From positions 3,916,001 through 3,980,000 of the forward strand of contig NZ_CP040396.1 in NCBI RefSeq assembly GCF_005577435.1: a DNA stretch of 64,000 nt. Direction: 5' to 3'. The position numbers and the translations under genes are program-made. This document shows, piece after piece, positions 7,719 through 19,738 of the stretch; the stretch's first letter is position 1; each line of letters begins with the position of its first letter. The notes below the pieces were generated by a model. That model had not been told where the DNA came from, ran no database searches, and saw only the letters and a list, made by a program, of their open reading frames with translations. The stretch is from Paenibacillus algicola (GTDB taxonomy: Bacteria; Bacillota; Bacilli; Paenibacillales; Paenibacillaceae).

Positions 7719-8663
7719 CTATTCTTCCGAACGGAGTCCCAAACCTAGCTCTTCAAGCTTCTCTTGAACTTCCTCCAAGGATTTGCGGCCCAGGTTACGG
7801 ACCTTCATCATATCCTCTTCAGTTTTCGTCGTCAGCTCTTGTACCGTATTGATGCCGGCACGTTTGAGGCAGTTATAGGAACGTACGGAGAGATCCAGCT
7901 CTTCGATCGTCATTTCAAGCACTTTTTCTTTCTTGTCTTCTTCTTTTTCGACCATGATCTCGGCATCCTTCGCTTCGTCGGTCAGACCGACGAACAGGAA
8001 GAGGTGCTCGGTCAGGATTTTGGCGCCAAGGCTGACGGCTTCCTCCGGGCGAATGCTGCCATCCGTCCAGATTTCCATAGTCAGCTTGTCATAGTTGGTC
8101 ACTTGACCTACGCGGGTGTTTTCAACGCTGTAGTTGACACGGCTGATCGGCGTATAGATCGAATCGACGGGAATGACGCCGATAGGCTGGTCATCGTGCT
8201 TGTTCCGATCCGCCTGGACATAGCCACGACCGCGATTGGCGAAAACACGCATATGAAGTCTTGCACCCGGGCCAAGCGTCGCAATATGCAGATCCGGATT
8301 AAGAATCTCCACATCGCTGTCTGCACGGATGTCTCCGGCAGTCACGACACCTTCGCCTTCCGCATCAATTTCGAACACTTTCTCTTCGTCGGAATGAATC
8401 TTCAGCGACAAAGCCTTCAGGTTCAAAATGATTTCAGTCACGTCTTCCATGACACCCGGAACCGTAGAGAACTCATGCAGAACGCCGTCAATCTGAATAG
8501 ATGTGACAGCTGCACCAGGCAGCGAGGACAGCAAAATGCGGCGGAGAGAATTCCCCAGCGTTGTGCCGTAGCCACGCTCCAGCGGTTCAACTATGAATTT
8601 TCCATAGGTTCCTTCCTCATTGACATCAACGGTCTCAATTTTCGGCTTTTCGATTTCAATCAC
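7719..8663 (-). CDS. rpoA: RNA polymerase alpha subunit
   Basis: 314 residues, GTG start at 8661-8663 with AAGGAGGGG upstream. The N-terminal domain (about 1-230) dimerises and nucleates polymerase assembly; the segment [18 protein letters not shown] is the conserved assembly core. A Glu/Lys-rich linker near 235-250 leads to the C-terminal domain (about 250-310) with [16 protein letters not shown] and a helix-hairpin-helix [15 protein letters not shown] segment (here [16 protein letters not shown]) that binds UP elements and regulators. It sits between rpsK and rplQ as in all Bacillales. The 131-bp gap before it could hold an internal promoter, but no clear one was found. Confidence 0.98.
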   Translation of the reverse strand: MIEIEKPKIETVDVNEEGTYGKFIVEPLERGYGTTLGNSLRRILLSSLPGAAVTSIQIDGVLHEFSTVPGVMEDVTEIILNLKALSLKIHSDEEKVFEIDAEGEGVVTAGDIRADSDVEILNPDLHIATLGPGARLHMRVFANRGRGYVQADRNKHDDQPIGVIPVDSIYTPISRVNYSVENTRVGQVTNYDKLTMEIWTDGSIRPEEAVSLGAKILTEHLFLFVGLTDEAKDAEIMVEKEEDKKEKVLEMTIEELDLSVRSYNCLKRAGINTVQELTTKTEEDMMKVRNLGRKSLEEVQEKLEELGLGLRSEE

Positions 8664-8794
8664 GCAAGTACCCCTCCTTCAAACGTCGCTCCTATATGAA
8701 ACTGTCATCTTATCCAGTAATCCATGTAGTATGCCTAAACAACCATTCTTAGCAGATTGCACCGGATTTATACCACATTAACAGGATGACTTCA

Positions 8795-9190
8795 TTATAC
8801 GCGACGACGTTTTGGCGGACGGCATCCGTTATGCGGAATTGGTGTTACGTCCTTGATCAGGTTAACTTCAAGACCTGCAGCCTGGAGGGAACGGATAGCT
8901 GCCTCACGGCCAGCGCCCGGACCTTTAACCATAACCTCTACAGCCTTCATGCCATGTTCCATTGCTGCTTTAGCCGCTGTTTCAGCAGCCATCTGTGCAG
9001 CAAACGGAGTGGACTTACGGGAACCTTTGAAACCCATGCCGCCGGAGCTCGCCCAAGAAATAGCATTTCCGTGGGGATCCGTAATGGTAACAATCGTATT
9101 GTTGAACGTGGAACGGATGTGAGCCACGCCAGATTCAATATTTTTGCGGTCACGACGTTTAGTACGTACGACTTTTTTTGGTTTAGCCAT
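8795..9190 (-). CDS. rpsK: 30S ribosomal protein S11 (uS11)
   Basis: 131 residues. It forms the small-subunit platform and lines the mRNA exit channel near the Shine-Dalgarno helix. Seen: the basic N-terminus, [37 protein letters not shown] and the C-terminal [18 protein letters not shown], all strongly conserved. It lies 19 nt after rpsM. The 131-bp gap to rpoA is longer than most in the operon. Confidence 0.98.
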   Translation of the reverse strand: MAKPKKVVRTKRRDRKNIESGVAHIRSTFNNTIVTITDPHGNAISWASSGGMGFKGSRKSTPFAAQMAAETAAKAAMEHGMKAVEVMVKGPGAGREAAIRSLQAAGLEVNLIKDVTPIPHNGCRPPKRRRV

Positions 9191-9209
9191 TGTCTGTTAT
9201 CCCCCTTTC

Positions 9210-9578
9210 TTATTTCTTTTTGTTCGCTACCGTACGACGAGGACCTTTACGTGTACGAGCATTGGTTTTAGTACGTTGACCACGGACAGGCAGACCACGA
9301 CGGTGACGAATACCGCGGTAGCAGCCAATCTCCGAGAGACGTTTAATATTCAAAGAAATTTCACGACGCAGGTCACCTTCAACCTTCACATTACCGTCGA
9401 TCGTTTCGCGCAATTTGTTTACTTCGTCTTCTGTCAGATCACGGACACGAGTGTCCGGATTGATGCCTGCTTCATTGATAATTTTCTGGGAAGTCGTTTT
9501 GCCGACTCCGAAAATGTAAGTCAAGGCGATCTCAACGCGTTTGTCACGTGGCAAATCCACACCAGCTATACGAGCCAT
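9210..9578 (-). CDS. rpsM: 30S ribosomal protein S13 (uS13)
   Basis: 122 residues. It sits in the head of the small subunit, forms bridges to the large subunit and touches P-site tRNA through its basic tail. Seen: [25 protein letters not shown] start (helix-two-turns-helix), [19 protein letters not shown] and the lysine-rich end. It lies 18 nt after rpmJ. Confidence 0.98.
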   Translation of the reverse strand: MARIAGVDLPRDKRVEIALTYIFGVGKTTSQKIINEAGINPDTRVRDLTEDEVNKLRETIDGNVKVEGDLRREISLNIKRLSEIGCYRGIRHRRGLPVRGQRTKTNARTRKGPRRTVANKKK

Positions 9579-9596
9579 TACGCTACACCCCCTTCT

Positions 9597-9731
<135 letters not shown>

Positions 9732-9785
9732 TTACATCAGTAAAACCGCTTCGCAGCTTTTGTTGTTTCCAGACGGAAACGACAT

Positions 9786-10007
9786 CTATTTACGGTAAGT
9801 GATACGACCTTTAGTTAAATCGTATGGTGAAAGTTGGACAACCACTTTGTCACCTGTAAGGATACGGATAAAGTGCATCCGCAGCTTCCCGGAGACGTGA
9901 GCTAAAATCTGATGACCATTTTCCAGCTCGACCTTGAATGTTGCATTCGGCAACGGCTCGATGACCGTGCCTTCGACTTCAATGACATCTTCTTTGGCCA
10001 CAATCAT
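9786..10007 (-). CDS. infA: Translation initiation factor IF-1
   Basis: 73 residues, an S1-like OB fold that blocks the A site during initiation. Seen: [21 protein letters not shown] and the conserved end [16 protein letters not shown]. Its ATG overlaps the stop of the preceding KOW-protein gene by ATGA, indicating translational coupling in the adk-map-KOW-infA stretch. Confidence 0.97.
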   Translation of the reverse strand: MIVAKEDVIEVEGTVIEPLPNATFKVELENGHQILAHVSGKLRMHFIRILTGDKVVVQLSPYDLTKGRITYRK

Positions 10008-10309
10008 TCTCCTTTCTGATCAGCATTCGGATTCTCGGATAAAAATCGGCTGACGGCGAACCGCAGCTTTCCATTTGTTACCCGACCGCTTTCTTGCAAA
10101 CTGTTTACAACTTCGCTGCTAATAAAGGATTGAGGCATCAGATGAAGAATGTTCTTTTTCTTCGCCTGATCGAATTTAATGCTGTGCCCATCCGCTATCT
10201 TAACATACTTGCTGTCCTCAATAGAAACGATAACGGCATGCTGATCGGCACCTTTGCCTCTCAAGATCCTAACGACCTGACCCAAGCTCAATGTGACTGG
10301 TTTATTCAA
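10004..10309 (-). CDS. KOW-domain RNA-binding protein
   Basis: 101 residues if read from TTG at 10307-10309, which follows the GGAGTAGGTGA at the end of map and yields [13 protein letters not shown]. The frame is open to 10390, but that part duplicates map sequence. Seen: [25 protein letters not shown] near residues 7-30, a KOW motif like those of L14e/L27e and L24 proteins, and a Lys-rich C-terminal half. B. subtilis has a small KOW gene in the same place between map and infA. Its molecular role is not established; it may bind rRNA. It overlaps infA by 4 nt. Confidence 0.8.
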   Translation of the reverse strand: MNKPVTLSLGQVVRILRGKGADQHAVIVSIEDSKYVKIADGHSIKFDQAKKKNILHLMPQSFISSEVVNSLQESGRVTNGKLRFAVSRFLSENPNADQKGE

Positions 10310-10317
10310 CGTATCAC

Positions 10318-11744
<1,427 letters not shown>

Positions 11745-11756
11745 TTAGAACAGCAT

Positions 11757-11798
11757 AATAGGTGCCGGAAGGGGACAAGCCACTACCCGGAACCTATT
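11757..11798 (-). promoter_or_regulatory. Stem-loop between secY and adk
   Basis: AATAGGTGCCGG (11757-11768) and CCGGAACCTATT (11787-11798) form a 12-bp stem with one mismatch and an 18-nt loop. It starts two bases after the secY stop. There is no T-run on either strand, so it is not a standard terminator; an mRNA-stability or processing element is more likely. Confidence 0.55.
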
Positions 11799-11800
11799 AC

Positions 11801-13099
11801 TTATTTATTGATAAATCCTTTATAGTGACGCTTGATCAGCTGGCTCTCAATCTGCTTCATCGTATCGAGCGCAACGCCCACCACGATCAGCAAGGATGTA
11901 CCACCGATTTGGACGGTACGAGGCAAGTCGGCCAAAGCGCCAAAGAAGACAGGAAGTACAGAAATTACGGCCAGGAACAGCGCTCCTGTCATCGTCAACC
12001 GTGTCATAACACGGGTCAAGTACTTCTCGGTAGCTTTACCAGGACGGATGCCCGGAATGTAGCCGCCGTTTTTCTTCATATTATCAGCCATCTGGTTCGG
12101 ATTCATCTGCACGAAGGTGTAGAAGAACGTGAAACCGATGATCATCAATACATAAAGGACCATGCCCAGCGGCGCGTCATAAGCCAGATAAGCGGTAATC
12201 CACTTCGCCCAGTCCGTTGTGGACCAGAAGCTGGCCAGAATGACGGGGAATTGAAGCAGCGACATCGCGAAGATGACCGGAATGACGCCAGCGCCATTGA
12301 CCTTCAGCGGGATGTGCGTGTTCTGTCCGCCAAACATTTTGTTGCCTACAACACGCTTCGCGTATTGTACTGGAATCTTGCGGATCCCCTGCTGGATAAA
12401 CACAACGCCCGTTACAATCAAAATCAGGATCAGTACGATCACAATTGCCTTCAGACTGTTCAGGAAAATCTGATTGTCTTGAATGAAATTGGATTCGATT
12501 GTAGAGCGGATATGCATTGGAATACCAGCTGCGATACCTGCGAAGATAATAATCGAAATACCGTTGCCGATACCCTTTTCTGTAATCTGCTCACCGAGCC
12601 ACATCAAGAAGGATGTACCTGCGGTCAACACGATCGCAATGACCAGATAATCGACAAAGCCTGCATTAGGAATCATCTCGGTGCCGTATAGACGGTTAAA
12701 GCCGATCGACATCCCGAATGCTTGGATCAGACCCAGTATTACCGTACCATAACGAGTAATCTGAGCCAACTGCTTTTTACCGTGTTCCCCTTGTTTGGCC
12801 CATTCCGCAAACTTCGGAATGACGTCCATCGACAGAAGCTGTACGATAATGGACGATGTAATATATGGAAAGATCGAGAGAGCGAAGATCGAAAACTGCG
12901 ATAACGCGCCCCCCGAAAACGTGTTAAGGAGACCAAACAGCTCATTGCCCGCCTCGTTGCTTTGCGTAAAGACATCCTTGTTCACACCGGGAACCGGTAC
13001 GAAGGAGCCGATACGAAACACAATGAGGACTAACAGGGTAAATATGATCCGATTGCGAAGATCCTCGACACGCCATATATTTTGCAGGGTCTTAAACAT
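11801..13099 (-). CDS. secY: Protein translocase subunit SecY
   Basis: 432 residues with ten membrane-spanning segments, the channel of the Sec translocon. Seen: [20 protein letters not shown] start, the plug-region FSGGALSQFSIFALSIFPYI near 63-82, cytosolic loop residues around RYAKRVVGNKMFGGQNTH-like sequence near 240-260 (here QYAKRVVGNKMFGGQNTHIP) and PGIRPGKATEKYL near 350. Its ATG overlaps the rplO stop by one base. The partner secE lies at 39230-39421. Confidence 0.98.
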   Translation of the reverse strand: MFKTLQNIWRVEDLRNRIIFTLLVLIVFRIGSFVPVPGVNKDVFTQSNEAGNELFGLLNTFSGGALSQFSIFALSIFPYITSSIIVQLLSMDVIPKFAEWAKQGEHGKKQLAQITRYGTVILGLIQAFGMSIGFNRLYGTEMIPNAGFVDYLVIAIVLTAGTSFLMWLGEQITEKGIGNGISIIIFAGIAAGIPMHIRSTIESNFIQDNQIFLNSLKAIVIVLILILIVTGVVFIQQGIRKIPVQYAKRVVGNKMFGGQNTHIPLKVNGAGVIPVIFAMSLLQFPVILASFWSTTDWAKWITAYLAYDAPLGMVLYVLMIIGFTFFYTFVQMNPNQMADNMKKNGGYIPGIRPGKATEKYLTRVMTRLTMTGALFLAVISVLPVFFGALADLPRTVQIGGTSLLIVVGVALDTMKQIESQLIKRHYKGFINK

Positions 13100-13539
13100 T
13101 AGATCACCTCGGTTTTACCGCCGGCAGCCTCGATCTTTTCTACCGCAGTTTGAGAGAACTTATTCGCTTTTACAGTCAGCTTTACGGACACTTCGCCGTT
13201 ACCAAGAATTTTGATGCCGCTCTTCGTATTTTTTACGATGCCGCTCTCAACCAAAACTTCTGGAGTCACTTCAGTACCCTCTGCAAAGCTGTTCAGTTCT
13301 TCGATGTTCACAACCGCGTATTCTTTCCGGGTCGGGTTCACGAAACCACGTTTCGGAAGACGACGATACAGCGGATTTTGACCGCCCTCGAAGCCTGGAC
13401 GCACGCCACCGCCGGAGCGGGAGTTTTGTCCTTTGTGACCTCGACCTGATGTTTTACCCGTACCACTGCTTGTTCCGCGTCCAACGCGCTTACGCTCTTT
13501 GCGGGATCCTGCAGCTGGGCTCAGCTCATGTAACTTCAT
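13099..13539 (-). CDS. rplO: 50S ribosomal protein L15 (uL15)
   Basis: 146 residues from the ATG at 13537-13539 ([12 protein letters not shown]), preferred because AAGGAGGTG lies 10 nt upstream. Seen: the Gly/Arg-rich N-terminal extension [20 protein letters not shown] that snakes into 23S rRNA, and the globular C-terminal half. It is a late assembly protein linking 23S domains. Stop and secY start overlap. Confidence 0.97.
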   Translation of the reverse strand: MKLHELSPAAGSRKERKRVGRGTSSGTGKTSGRGHKGQNSRSGGGVRPGFEGGQNPLYRRLPKRGFVNPTRKEYAVVNIEELNSFAEGTEVTPEVLVESGIVKNTKSGIKILGNGEVSVKLTVKANKFSQTAVEKIEAAGGKTEVI

Positions 13540-13583
13540 CTGTCGTTGCACCTCCTTAATGTATCCGGGTTGAGTACCCGGGA

Positions 13584-13769
13584 TTAACCTTCGATTTCTT
13601 TAACAGAAACCAGGTGATTAACCTTCTTGACCATACCGCGAATAGCTGGATTGTCGTTATGAACCACGGAGTGGTTGATTTTACGCAAGCCCAGTGTTTT
13701 CACAGTCACACGCTGATCTTCCGGACGGCCGATCACGCTGCGCACGAGGGTGATTTCAAGTTTACTCAT
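13584..13769 (-). CDS. rpmD: 50S ribosomal protein L30 (uL30)
   Basis: 61 residues, usual bacterial size. Seen: [20 protein letters not shown] and the helix [20 protein letters not shown]. It is a small alpha/beta protein on the 50S surface. It lies 12 nt after rpsE and 44 nt before rplO. Confidence 0.97.
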   Translation of the reverse strand: MSKLEITLVRSVIGRPEDQRVTVKTLGLRKINHSVVHNDNPAIRGMVKKVNHLVSVKEIEG

Positions 13770-13781
13770 GAGATTCCCTCC

Positions 13782-14279
13782 TTAACCCATTAGCTCTTCG
13801 ACAGATTTGCCGCGAAGCTTCGCAACTTCTTCAATACGCTTCAGGCGGGACAAGCCTTCCAAAGCTGCATTGACCATGTTCATGGAGTTCGAAGAACCTA
13901 ATGATTTTGTCAAAATGTCGCCTACGCCAGCCAGTTCCAATACAGCACGAACCGGTCCGCCAGCGATTACTCCAGTACCTTCAGATGCAGGCTTCATGAA
14001 TACGCGGCCAGCACCGAAGTGACCTGTTACTTGGTGAGGAATTGTGGTTCCCACGAGTGGAATGTGGATCAGGTTTTTCTTCGCATCTTCAATAGCTTTG
14101 CGAATGGCATCTGGAACCTCGCCAGCTTTACCGATACCTGCTCCAACCCAACCCTTGCCATCACCGACAACAACGAGAGCGCTAAAGCTGAAACGGCGAC
14201 CGCCTTTTACAACCTTAGCAACGCGGTTAATATTTACAACTCTTTCAGTCAGTTCTAAAGTGTTAGGATCTACACGCAA
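13782..14279 (-). CDS. rpsE: 30S ribosomal protein S5 (uS5)
   Basis: 165 residues with a TTG start (14277-14279) preceded by GGAGGTAAACGAC. S5 shapes the mRNA entry channel and decoding fidelity. Seen: the double-stranded-RNA-binding loop [20 protein letters not shown] near 23-42, [15 protein letters not shown] near 107-121 and [13 protein letters not shown]. The loop Lys/Gly residues where spectinomycin resistance arises look wild type. Confidence 0.97.
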   Translation of the reverse strand: MRVDPNTLELTERVVNINRVAKVVKGGRRFSFSALVVVGDGKGWVGAGIGKAGEVPDAIRKAIEDAKKNLIHIPLVGTTIPHQVTGHFGAGRVFMKPASEGTGVIAGGPVRAVLELAGVGDILTKSLGSSNSMNMVNAALEGLSRLKRIEEVAKLRGKSVEELMG

Positions 14280-14306
14280 GTCGTTTACCTCCTTTTGAAA
14301 ATTTTC

Positions 14307-14675
14307 TTAAAATTCAAGGCCTGCTTCGCGAGCTGCTTCAGCCAGCGCTTGAATACGTCCGTGATACAGATATCCGCCGCGGTCGAACACGACTGCTTTG
14401 TAGCCTTTATCTGCTGCACGCTTTGCAACCAGCTCACCGACTTTACGCGCGGATTCCACGCTGCCGCCGTTGGAGATGTCGCTGCTCAATTCTTTATCCA
14501 ATGTAGAAGCCGAAGCCAGTGTTACGCCAGCTACGTCATCGATCAGTTGAGCATAGATATGTTTTGAAGAACGGAACACGTTCAAACGTGGACGCTCTGC
14601 AGTTCCTTGAATTTTCTTCCGAACACGCAGATGTCTTTTCAAACGAGCCTTGTTCTTATCCTGTTTGGTGATCAT
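14307..14675 (-). CDS. rplR: 50S ribosomal protein L18 (uL18)
   Basis: 122 residues. With L5 it carries 5S rRNA into the central protuberance. Seen: the basic N-terminus [20 protein letters not shown] and the C-terminal [21 protein letters not shown] 113-bp gap separates it from rplF; that gap holds a small GCGGG-TCAG-CCCGC stem (14763-14776) but no promoter I would defend. Confidence 0.97.
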   Translation of the reverse strand: MITKQDKNKARLKRHLRVRKKIQGTAERPRLNVFRSSKHIYAQLIDDVAGVTLASASTLDKELSSDISNGGSVESARKVGELVAKRAADKGYKAVVFDRGGYLYHGRIQALAEAAREAGLEF

Positions 14676-14788
14676 GCTTCCCTTTCACTCCTTTCAGTTA
14701 TGCCTTTACAGCTTCACTTTAAGACGCAAGGGGTAAGTAAAAGCTAACACTAGACCAAGCCAGCGGGCTGACCCGCAGGTGATCAGTC

Positions 14789-15331
14789 TTACTTCTTCTT
14801 ACCAGCCTTACCTTCTTTACGGATGATGCGCTCACCTTCGTACTTGATACCTTTGCCTTTATACGGCTCAGGTTCACGAACGGAACGGATCTTAGCAGCG
14901 TAAGCACCTACGCGCTCTTTATCGATACCACGAACCGTAATCTTGGTGTTGGATGGAACCTCAAACTCGATTCCTGGCTCCGGTGTAATTTCAACCGGAT
15001 GGGAGTAACCCACGTTCAGAACGATTTTGTCACCGGACTTTGTTGCACGGTAACCGACACCCACGAGCTCAAGGTTCTTAGAGAAGCCTTCAGTAACACC
15101 GCTGACCATATTTGAGACAACGCTGCGGGTTGTGCCGTGTAAAGAACGATGAGTCTTTTGATCGGAAGGACGAACGACGTTGATCTCGTTGTTCTCTACC
15201 GAAACCTGCATATCTTTATGCAATGCACGAGTCAGGGTACCTTTAGGTCCTTTAACTGTGATTACAGAGTTATCGAGTGTGACTTCCACACCGCCTGGGA
15301 TTGCAATTGGTTTACGACCAATACGGGACAT
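14789..15331 (-). CDS. rplF: 50S ribosomal protein L6 (uL6)
   Basis: 180 residues made of two repeated alpha/beta domains. It sits near the sarcin-ricin loop and the factor-binding site. Seen: [20 protein letters not shown] start, [13 protein letters not shown], and the C-terminal [24 protein letters not shown] motif ([14 protein letters not shown]). GGAGGTG precedes the ATG. Confidence 0.98.
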   Translation of the reverse strand: MSRIGRKPIAIPGGVEVTLDNSVITVKGPKGTLTRALHKDMQVSVENNEINVVRPSDQKTHRSLHGTTRSVVSNMVSGVTEGFSKNLELVGVGYRATKSGDKIVLNVGYSHPVEITPEPGIEFEVPSNTKITVRGIDKERVGAYAAKIRSVREPEPYKGKGIKYEGERIIRKEGKAGKKK

Positions 15332-15360
15332 TCATTGCACCTCCTATCTTGTGACGTTAA

Positions 15361-15759
15361 TTACCAAACGTAGCAGAGAACTTCTCCGCCGGCTTTGCTT
15401 TGACGAGCTTCTTTGTCGGTCATTACTCCCTTGGAAGTAGAGATGATCGCGATACCGAGACCGCCGAGTACACGAGGAACTTCGTTGCTCTTCGTATAAA
15501 CACGCAGACCAGGCTTACTGATTCTCTTCAGACCTGTAATAACACGTTCGTTATTGGAACCGTATTTCAGGAATACGCGGATGATCCCTTGTTTGTTATC
15601 TTCCACGAATTCTGCATCACGGATGAAACCTTCACGCTTCAGAATGTCAGCGATTTGCTTCTTAATGGTCGATGCAGGCATTTCTACTGTCTCGTGACGC
15701 ACAGTGTTGGCGTTACGGATACGAGTAAGCATATCTGCAATTGGATCGGACATAGTCAT
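15361..15759 (-). CDS. rpsH: 30S ribosomal protein S8 (uS8)
   Basis: 132 residues. It binds helix 21 of 16S rRNA and, in E. coli, represses the spc operon. Seen: [17 protein letters not shown] start, [17 protein letters not shown] and the C-terminal [21 protein letters not shown] second in-frame ATG two codons downstream (15753) is an alternative start. Confidence 0.98.
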   Translation of the reverse strand: MTMSDPIADMLTRIRNANTVRHETVEMPASTIKKQIADILKREGFIRDAEFVEDNKQGIIRVFLKYGSNNERVITGLKRISKPGLRVYTKSNEVPRVLGGLGIAIISTSKGVMTDKEARQSKAGGEVLCYVW

Positions 15760-15792
15760 GTAGGGTGTACCTCCTTCCCGGTTATAAACTTC

Positions 15793-15978
15793 TTACCAGC
15801 TTGCTTTTTTCACGCCAGGAATCTGGCCTTTATAAGCTAATTCACGGAAACAAATTCTGCAAATTTTAAACTTCTGCAGTACCGAATGTGGACGACCGCA
15901 ACGCTCACAGCGGGTATAAGCCCGCACTTTGAACTTTGGTGTGCGTTGTTGTTTAACTTTCATCGAAGTTTTTGCCAC
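15793..15978 (-). CDS. rpsN: 30S ribosomal protein S14 type Z (uS14)
   Basis: 61 residues, the short zinc-binding S14. CERC and CRIC (about residues 24-27 and 40-43) are the zinc ligands. Bacillales also carry a longer zinc-free paralogue elsewhere, switched on under zinc starvation; this operon copy is the primary form. Confidence 0.97.
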   Translation of the reverse strand: MAKTSMKVKQQRTPKFKVRAYTRCERCGRPHSVLQKFKICRICFRELAYKGQIPGVKKASW

Positions 15979-16023
15979 TTAGCCTGACACCTCCTAAATA
16001 GTTTCGGAGAAAGAACGACGGTG

Positions 16024-16566
16024 TTACTTCGCGAAAGGCATGCCCAGTTGAGCCAGCAGTTCACGGGACTCTTCGTCCGACTTAGCCGTCGTAACGATAA
16101 CGATATCCATACCACGAACCTTATCTACTTGATCATACTCAACCTCTGGGAAGATGAGCTGCTCTTTCAAGCCAAGCGTGTAGTTGCCACGGCCATCAAA
16201 AGCTTTAGTGGATACGCCGCGGAAGTCACGTACGCGTGGAAGCGTAACGTTGAACAGCTTGTCGAGGAAGTAGTACATGCGCTCGCCGCGCAGAGTAACC
16301 TTCACACCGATTGGCATGTTCTCACGCAGTTTGAATCCGGCGATGGATTTCTTAGCGCGAGTGATAACCGGCTTCTGGCCAGCGATCAGCTGCATGTCGT
16401 TCACCGCGGAATCCAGCACCTTCGAGTTAGCAACAGCGTCACCTACACCCATGTTGATGACTACCTTCTCGATTTTCGGAACCTGCATAACTGTTTTGTA
16501 GCTGAACTTCTGCATCAGAGCAGGAGTTACTTCATTCAGAAAACGTTCTTTCATTCTTGCTGCCAT
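16024..16566 (-). CDS. rplE: 50S ribosomal protein L5 (uL5)
   Basis: 180 residues. It binds 5S rRNA and contacts P-site tRNA and S13 across the interface. Seen: [19 protein letters not shown] near 40-58, [20 protein letters not shown] and the end [14 protein letters not shown]. It follows rplX by 27 nt. Confidence 0.98.
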   Translation of the reverse strand: MAARMKERFLNEVTPALMQKFSYKTVMQVPKIEKVVINMGVGDAVANSKVLDSAVNDMQLIAGQKPVITRAKKSIAGFKLRENMPIGVKVTLRGERMYYFLDKLFNVTLPRVRDFRGVSTKAFDGRGNYTLGLKEQLIFPEVEYDQVDKVRGMDIVIVTTAKSDEESRELLAQLGMPFAK

Positions 16567-16593
16567 GATTCAAGGACCTCCTTTCTTAACGTC

Positions 16594-16950
16594 TTATTTA
16601 TCGATTGCTTCTCCGGATTTCTTAGCGACGCGAACCTTTTTGCCGTTGTCCAGCACTTTGTAACCGATACGGGTTACGCCTCCGCTCTTCGGATCAATAT
16701 GCATTACGTTCGAAACGTGGATTGGAGCTTCCTTCTCGATGATACCACCTTGCGGGTTTTGCTGGCTTGGCTTCTGATGCTTCTTGATCATGTTTACGCC
16801 TTCCACCAAAACGCGGTTCTCACGAGGGTAAGCTGCGATGACGCGGCCTTTTTTGCCTTTGTCCTTACCGCTGATCACAATCACGTTATCGTCTTTCTTC
16901 ACGTGAAGCTTATTGTTATGGGATTCCAGAACTTTTTTCACTCTAGGCAT
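16594..16950 (-). CDS. rplX: 50S ribosomal protein L24 (uL24)
   Basis: 118 residues with a KOW domain ([20 protein letters not shown] near 18-37) that starts 50S assembly at the 5' end of 23S rRNA. The stretch [20 protein letters not shown] is conserved in Bacillales. It lies 56 nt after rplN. Confidence 0.98.
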   Translation of the reverse strand: MPRVKKVLESHNNKLHVKKDDNVIVISGKDKGKKGRVIAAYPRENRVLVEGVNMIKKHQKPSQQNPQGGIIEKEAPIHVSNVMHIDPKSGGVTRIGYKVLDNGKKVRVAKKSGEAIDK

Positions 16951-17006
16951 TCGTTACACCTCCTGGGGCCTGTGATTCACAAGCATTACTTAACTGATCC
17001 GTCCAA

Positions 17007-17375
17007 TTAGATAACTTCCGGAGCCAAGGAAACGATCTTCATGTAGTCTCTTTCGCGAAGTTCGCGAGCGACTGGTCCGAAAATACGAGTTCCGCGCGGG
17101 CTTCTGTCCTCTTTCACAACGACCGCTGCATTCTCATCAAAAGAGATGTAAGATCCGTCCTTCCGGCGTACAGAACGCTTAGTGCGTACGACAACCGCTT
17201 TGACTACATCACCTTTTTTGACAACGCCGCCTGGTGTTGCTTGTTTGACGGAGCACACGATCAAATCACCGATTTGAGCTGTACGGCGACCAGTACCACC
17301 CAATACGCGGATACACATCAGTTCCTTCGCACCAGAGTTGTCGGCAACAGCCAAACGTGTAAATGGTTGAATCAT
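17007..17375 (-). CDS. rplN: 50S ribosomal protein L14 (uL14)
   Basis: 122 residues, a beta-barrel that binds 23S rRNA, forms intersubunit bridges, and is the docking site of the silencing factor RsfS. Seen: [20 protein letters not shown] start, [18 protein letters not shown] and the C-terminal [18 protein letters not shown]. Confidence 0.98.
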   Translation of the reverse strand: MIQPFTRLAVADNSGAKELMCIRVLGGTGRRTAQIGDLIVCSVKQATPGGVVKKGDVVKAVVVRTKRSVRRKDGSYISFDENAAVVVKEDRSPRGTRIFGPVARELRERDYMKIVSLAPEVI

Positions 17376-17413
17376 TGATATTTCCTCCTTTCAACAAAAG
17401 CTGCTTGCTATAT

Positions 17414-17680
17414 TTAGATGATGACCGCTTTCTCTACAACTTCAACCAGTCTCCAGCGCTTGTCTTTGGAGAGAGGGCGAGTTTCCATGATCTTAACGGT
17501 ATCTCCGATTTGAGCTGTGTTGTTCTCATCATGCGCTTTAAATTTTTTGGTGTATTTAATGCGCTTGTGATACAGGTCATGCTTTTTATAAGTTTCAACA
17601 GCTACCACGATGGTTTTATCCATTTTGTCGCTGACTACTTTACCGATTTGCACCTTACGAGCATTGCGTTCTTCGCTCAT
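17414..17680 (-). CDS. rpsQ: 30S ribosomal protein S17 (uS17)
   Basis: 88 residues, an OB fold that binds the 5' domain of 16S rRNA early in assembly. Seen: [20 protein letters not shown] and [20 protein letters not shown]. It lies 42 nt after rpmC. Confidence 0.97.
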   Translation of the reverse strand: MSEERNARKVQIGKVVSDKMDKTIVVAVETYKKHDLYHKRIKYTKKFKAHDENNTAQIGDTVKIMETRPLSKDKRWRLVEVVEKAVII

Positions 17681-17722
17681 TGTTGGCCTCCTTTCTGAAT
17701 ACAGACAACAGGGTCTGTTTCA

Positions 17723-17920
17723 TTAACTAATCCCAAGTTCTCTTTCACGGATCACGGTTTTAGCACGAGCTATTTCTTTGCGTACGTCACGAATCCGGGT
17801 CGGATTGTCAAGCTGACCAGTAGCCAATTGAAAACGGAGGTTAAAGAGTTCCTCTTTAAATCCGGCGATTTTTTGCTCGATTTCTGCAGTGGTCAAGTTA
17901 CGCAGTTCATTAGCTTTCAT
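17723..17920 (-). CDS. rpmC: 50S ribosomal protein L29 (uL29)
   Basis: 65 residues from ATG 17918-17920 ([17 protein letters not shown]). An upstream GTG at 17944 is in frame, but family length and the GGTGG site 7 nt before the ATG favour the shorter form. It overlaps the rplP end by 11 nt, so the two are translationally coupled. L29 is a helical hairpin at the tunnel exit where trigger factor and SRP dock. Confidence 0.93.
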   Translation of the reverse strand: MKANELRNLTTAEIEQKIAGFKEELFNLRFQLATGQLDNPTRIRDVRKEIARAKTVIRERELGIS

Positions 17921-18344
17921 TTGCTTCACCACCCACTTCTTCACGTTTCACAAACTTTGTTTTTACAGGCAGCTTGTGAGCGGCAAGACGCATCGCTTCG
18001 CGGGCGATTTCCTCAGAGACGCCTCCAAGTTCAAACATGATCTTGCCTGGCTTCACAACGGCAACCCATTTCTCAACGTTACCTTTACCGCTACCCATCC
18101 GCACTTCGAGAGGCTTTTGAGTAATCGGCTTGTCAGGGAAAATCTTGATCCATACTTTACCGCCACGGCGGATATAACGAGTCATCGCAATACGCGCAGC
18201 TTCGATCTGACGGTTCGTGATCCAGCCCGGCTCCATAGCCTGCAGACCGAATTCACCGAAGTTCAGTTCAGTACCGCCTTTAGCTTGGCCTCTCATATGG
18301 CCGCGCTGTTGCTTGCGGTGTTTTACACGTTTTGGTACCAACAT
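17910..18344 (-). CDS. rplP: 50S ribosomal protein L16 (uL16)
   Basis: 144 residues. It organises the A-site tRNA-binding region of the 50S subunit. Seen: [19 protein letters not shown] start, [20 protein letters not shown] near 49-68, [18 protein letters not shown] near 91-108. It lies 2 nt after the rpsC stop and overlaps rpmC. Confidence 0.98.
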   Translation of the reverse strand: MLVPKRVKHRKQQRGHMRGQAKGGTELNFGEFGLQAMEPGWITNRQIEAARIAMTRYIRRGGKVWIKIFPDKPITQKPLEVRMGSGKGNVEKWVAVVKPGKIMFELGGVSEEIAREAMRLAAHKLPVKTKFVKREEVGGEANES

Positions 18345-18346
18345 GA

Positions 18347-19012
18347 TTAGTTGCCTCCTTCCTGAGCAGCTTGTTTCTTAGCCGTAGGAAGAACCTCTCC
18401 ACGATAGATCCATACTTTCACGCCGATACGGCCGTAAGTCGTATGCGCTTCTGCTGTACCGTAGTCAATGTCTGCACGAAGCGTATGAAGTGGAACAGTT
18501 CCTTCACTGTAGCCTTCCGTACGAGCGATCTCGGCGCCGCCAAGACGTCCGCTGACCGATGTTTTGATCCCTTTAGCTCCGGCACGCATAGTTCTTTGGA
18601 TTGCTTGCTTCAAAGCACGACGGAACGATACACGACGCTCCAGCTGTTGTGCAATGCTCTCCGCAACAAGAATTGCGTCGATCTCAGGGTTTTTGATTTC
18701 GGAAATGTTGATGTGGACTTTTTTGCCGCCAGCGATTTTGGTCACTTGACCGCGCAGTACTTCAACTTCCGAACCACCTTTACCGATAACCATACCTGGT
18801 TTCGCAGTATGGATGGTTACGTTCACGCGATTCGCTGCTCTCTCGATCTCGATACGGGATACAGCGGAATCTTTCAGCTTGTTCTTCAGGTATTCACGGA
18901 TTTTCACGTCTTCCAGCAAAAGATCACCGAAATCTTTGCCTGCATACCATTTAGATTCCCAGTCACGGATAATTCCGATACGGAGTCCTACTGGATTTAC
19001 CTTTTGACCCAC
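18347..19012 (-). CDS. rpsC: 30S ribosomal protein S3 (uS3)
   Basis: 221 residues. It surrounds the mRNA entry site and has helicase activity with S4/S5. Seen: [20 protein letters not shown] start, a KH type II domain with the GKGGS loop near 77-81, and the C-terminal domain [18 protein letters not shown] near 156-173. The C-terminal tail is short and acidic. Confidence 0.98.
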   Translation of the reverse strand: MGQKVNPVGLRIGIIRDWESKWYAGKDFGDLLLEDVKIREYLKNKLKDSAVSRIEIERAANRVNVTIHTAKPGMVIGKGGSEVEVLRGQVTKIAGGKKVHINISEIKNPEIDAILVAESIAQQLERRVSFRRALKQAIQRTMRAGAKGIKTSVSGRLGGAEIARTEGYSEGTVPLHTLRADIDYGTAEAHTTYGRIGVKVWIYRGEVLPTAKKQAAQEGGN

Positions 19013-19025
19013 ACGTTTTCCCTCC

Positions 19026-19358
19026 TTATTTTTCAGCTACCACCAAAGTAATATGGCTGGTGCGTTTGTTAATCCGGCTTGCACGTCCCATCGCGCGAGG
19101 GCGGAAACGTTTCATTGTCGGACCTTGGTTGACGTAAGCTTGAGTTACGACCAGCTTGCTAACGTCCAAAGAATAGTTATGCTCAGCGTTTGCGATCGCC
19201 GAGTTCAGCAGCTTCTCTACAACCGGTGAAGCAGCTTTCGGAGTGTGACGAAGAATTGCAATTGCTTCGCCGACCTGCTTGCCGCGGATCAAGTCAACTA
19301 CCAGTTGAGCTTTACGAGGAGCGATCCGAATCGATTTTACATGTGCTTTTGCTTCCAT
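19026..19358 (-). CDS. rplV: 50S ribosomal protein L22 (uL22)
   Basis: 110 residues. Its long beta-hairpin lines the exit tunnel; the tip here ([18 protein letters not shown] near 84-101) is intact, with no macrolide-resistance deletion or duplication visible. It follows rpsS by 36 nt. Confidence 0.98.
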   Translation of the reverse strand: MEAKAHVKSIRIAPRKAQLVVDLIRGKQVGEAIAILRHTPKAASPVVEKLLNSAIANAEHNYSLDVSKLVVTQAYVNQGPTMKRFRPRAMGRASRINKRTSHITLVVAEK

Positions 19359-19394
19359 GGGTTTAACCTCCTCTCAAACAAAGAGCTATCAAAA

Positions 19395-19670
19395 TTATCT
19401 TCTGGTTTTCTTATCGTCTTCATGACCTTTGTAGGTACGGGTTGGCGCGAACTCGCCCAACTTGTGTCCTACCATGTCTTCCGTTACGTATACTGGCACG
19501 TGCTTACGGCCATCGTATACTCCGAATGTGTGACCGATAAATTGCGGGAAAATCGTGGAGCGGCGGGACCAGGTTTTAATTACAACCTTTTTCTCCGTGC
19601 TGTTCAGCTCCTCCACTTTTTTGAGCAGATATCCGTCAATGAAAGGTCCTTTTTTCAAACTACGGCTCAT
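19395..19670 (-). CDS. rpsS: 30S ribosomal protein S19 (uS19)
   Basis: 91 residues. It is in the head of the small subunit next to S13 and bridges to the large subunit. Seen: [20 protein letters not shown] start, [20 protein letters not shown] and [16 protein letters not shown]. It lies 68 nt after rplB. Confidence 0.98.
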   Translation of the reverse strand: MSRSLKKGPFIDGYLLKKVEELNSTEKKVVIKTWSRRSTIFPQFIGHTFGVYDGRKHVPVYVTEDMVGHKLGEFAPTRTYKGHEDDKKTRR

Positions 19671-19738
19671 ATGGTAATCCTCCCTTCACCAAATTGTCTC
19701 GTCACTCGCACGTGACACGAAGTTATGCACAATGTGTA

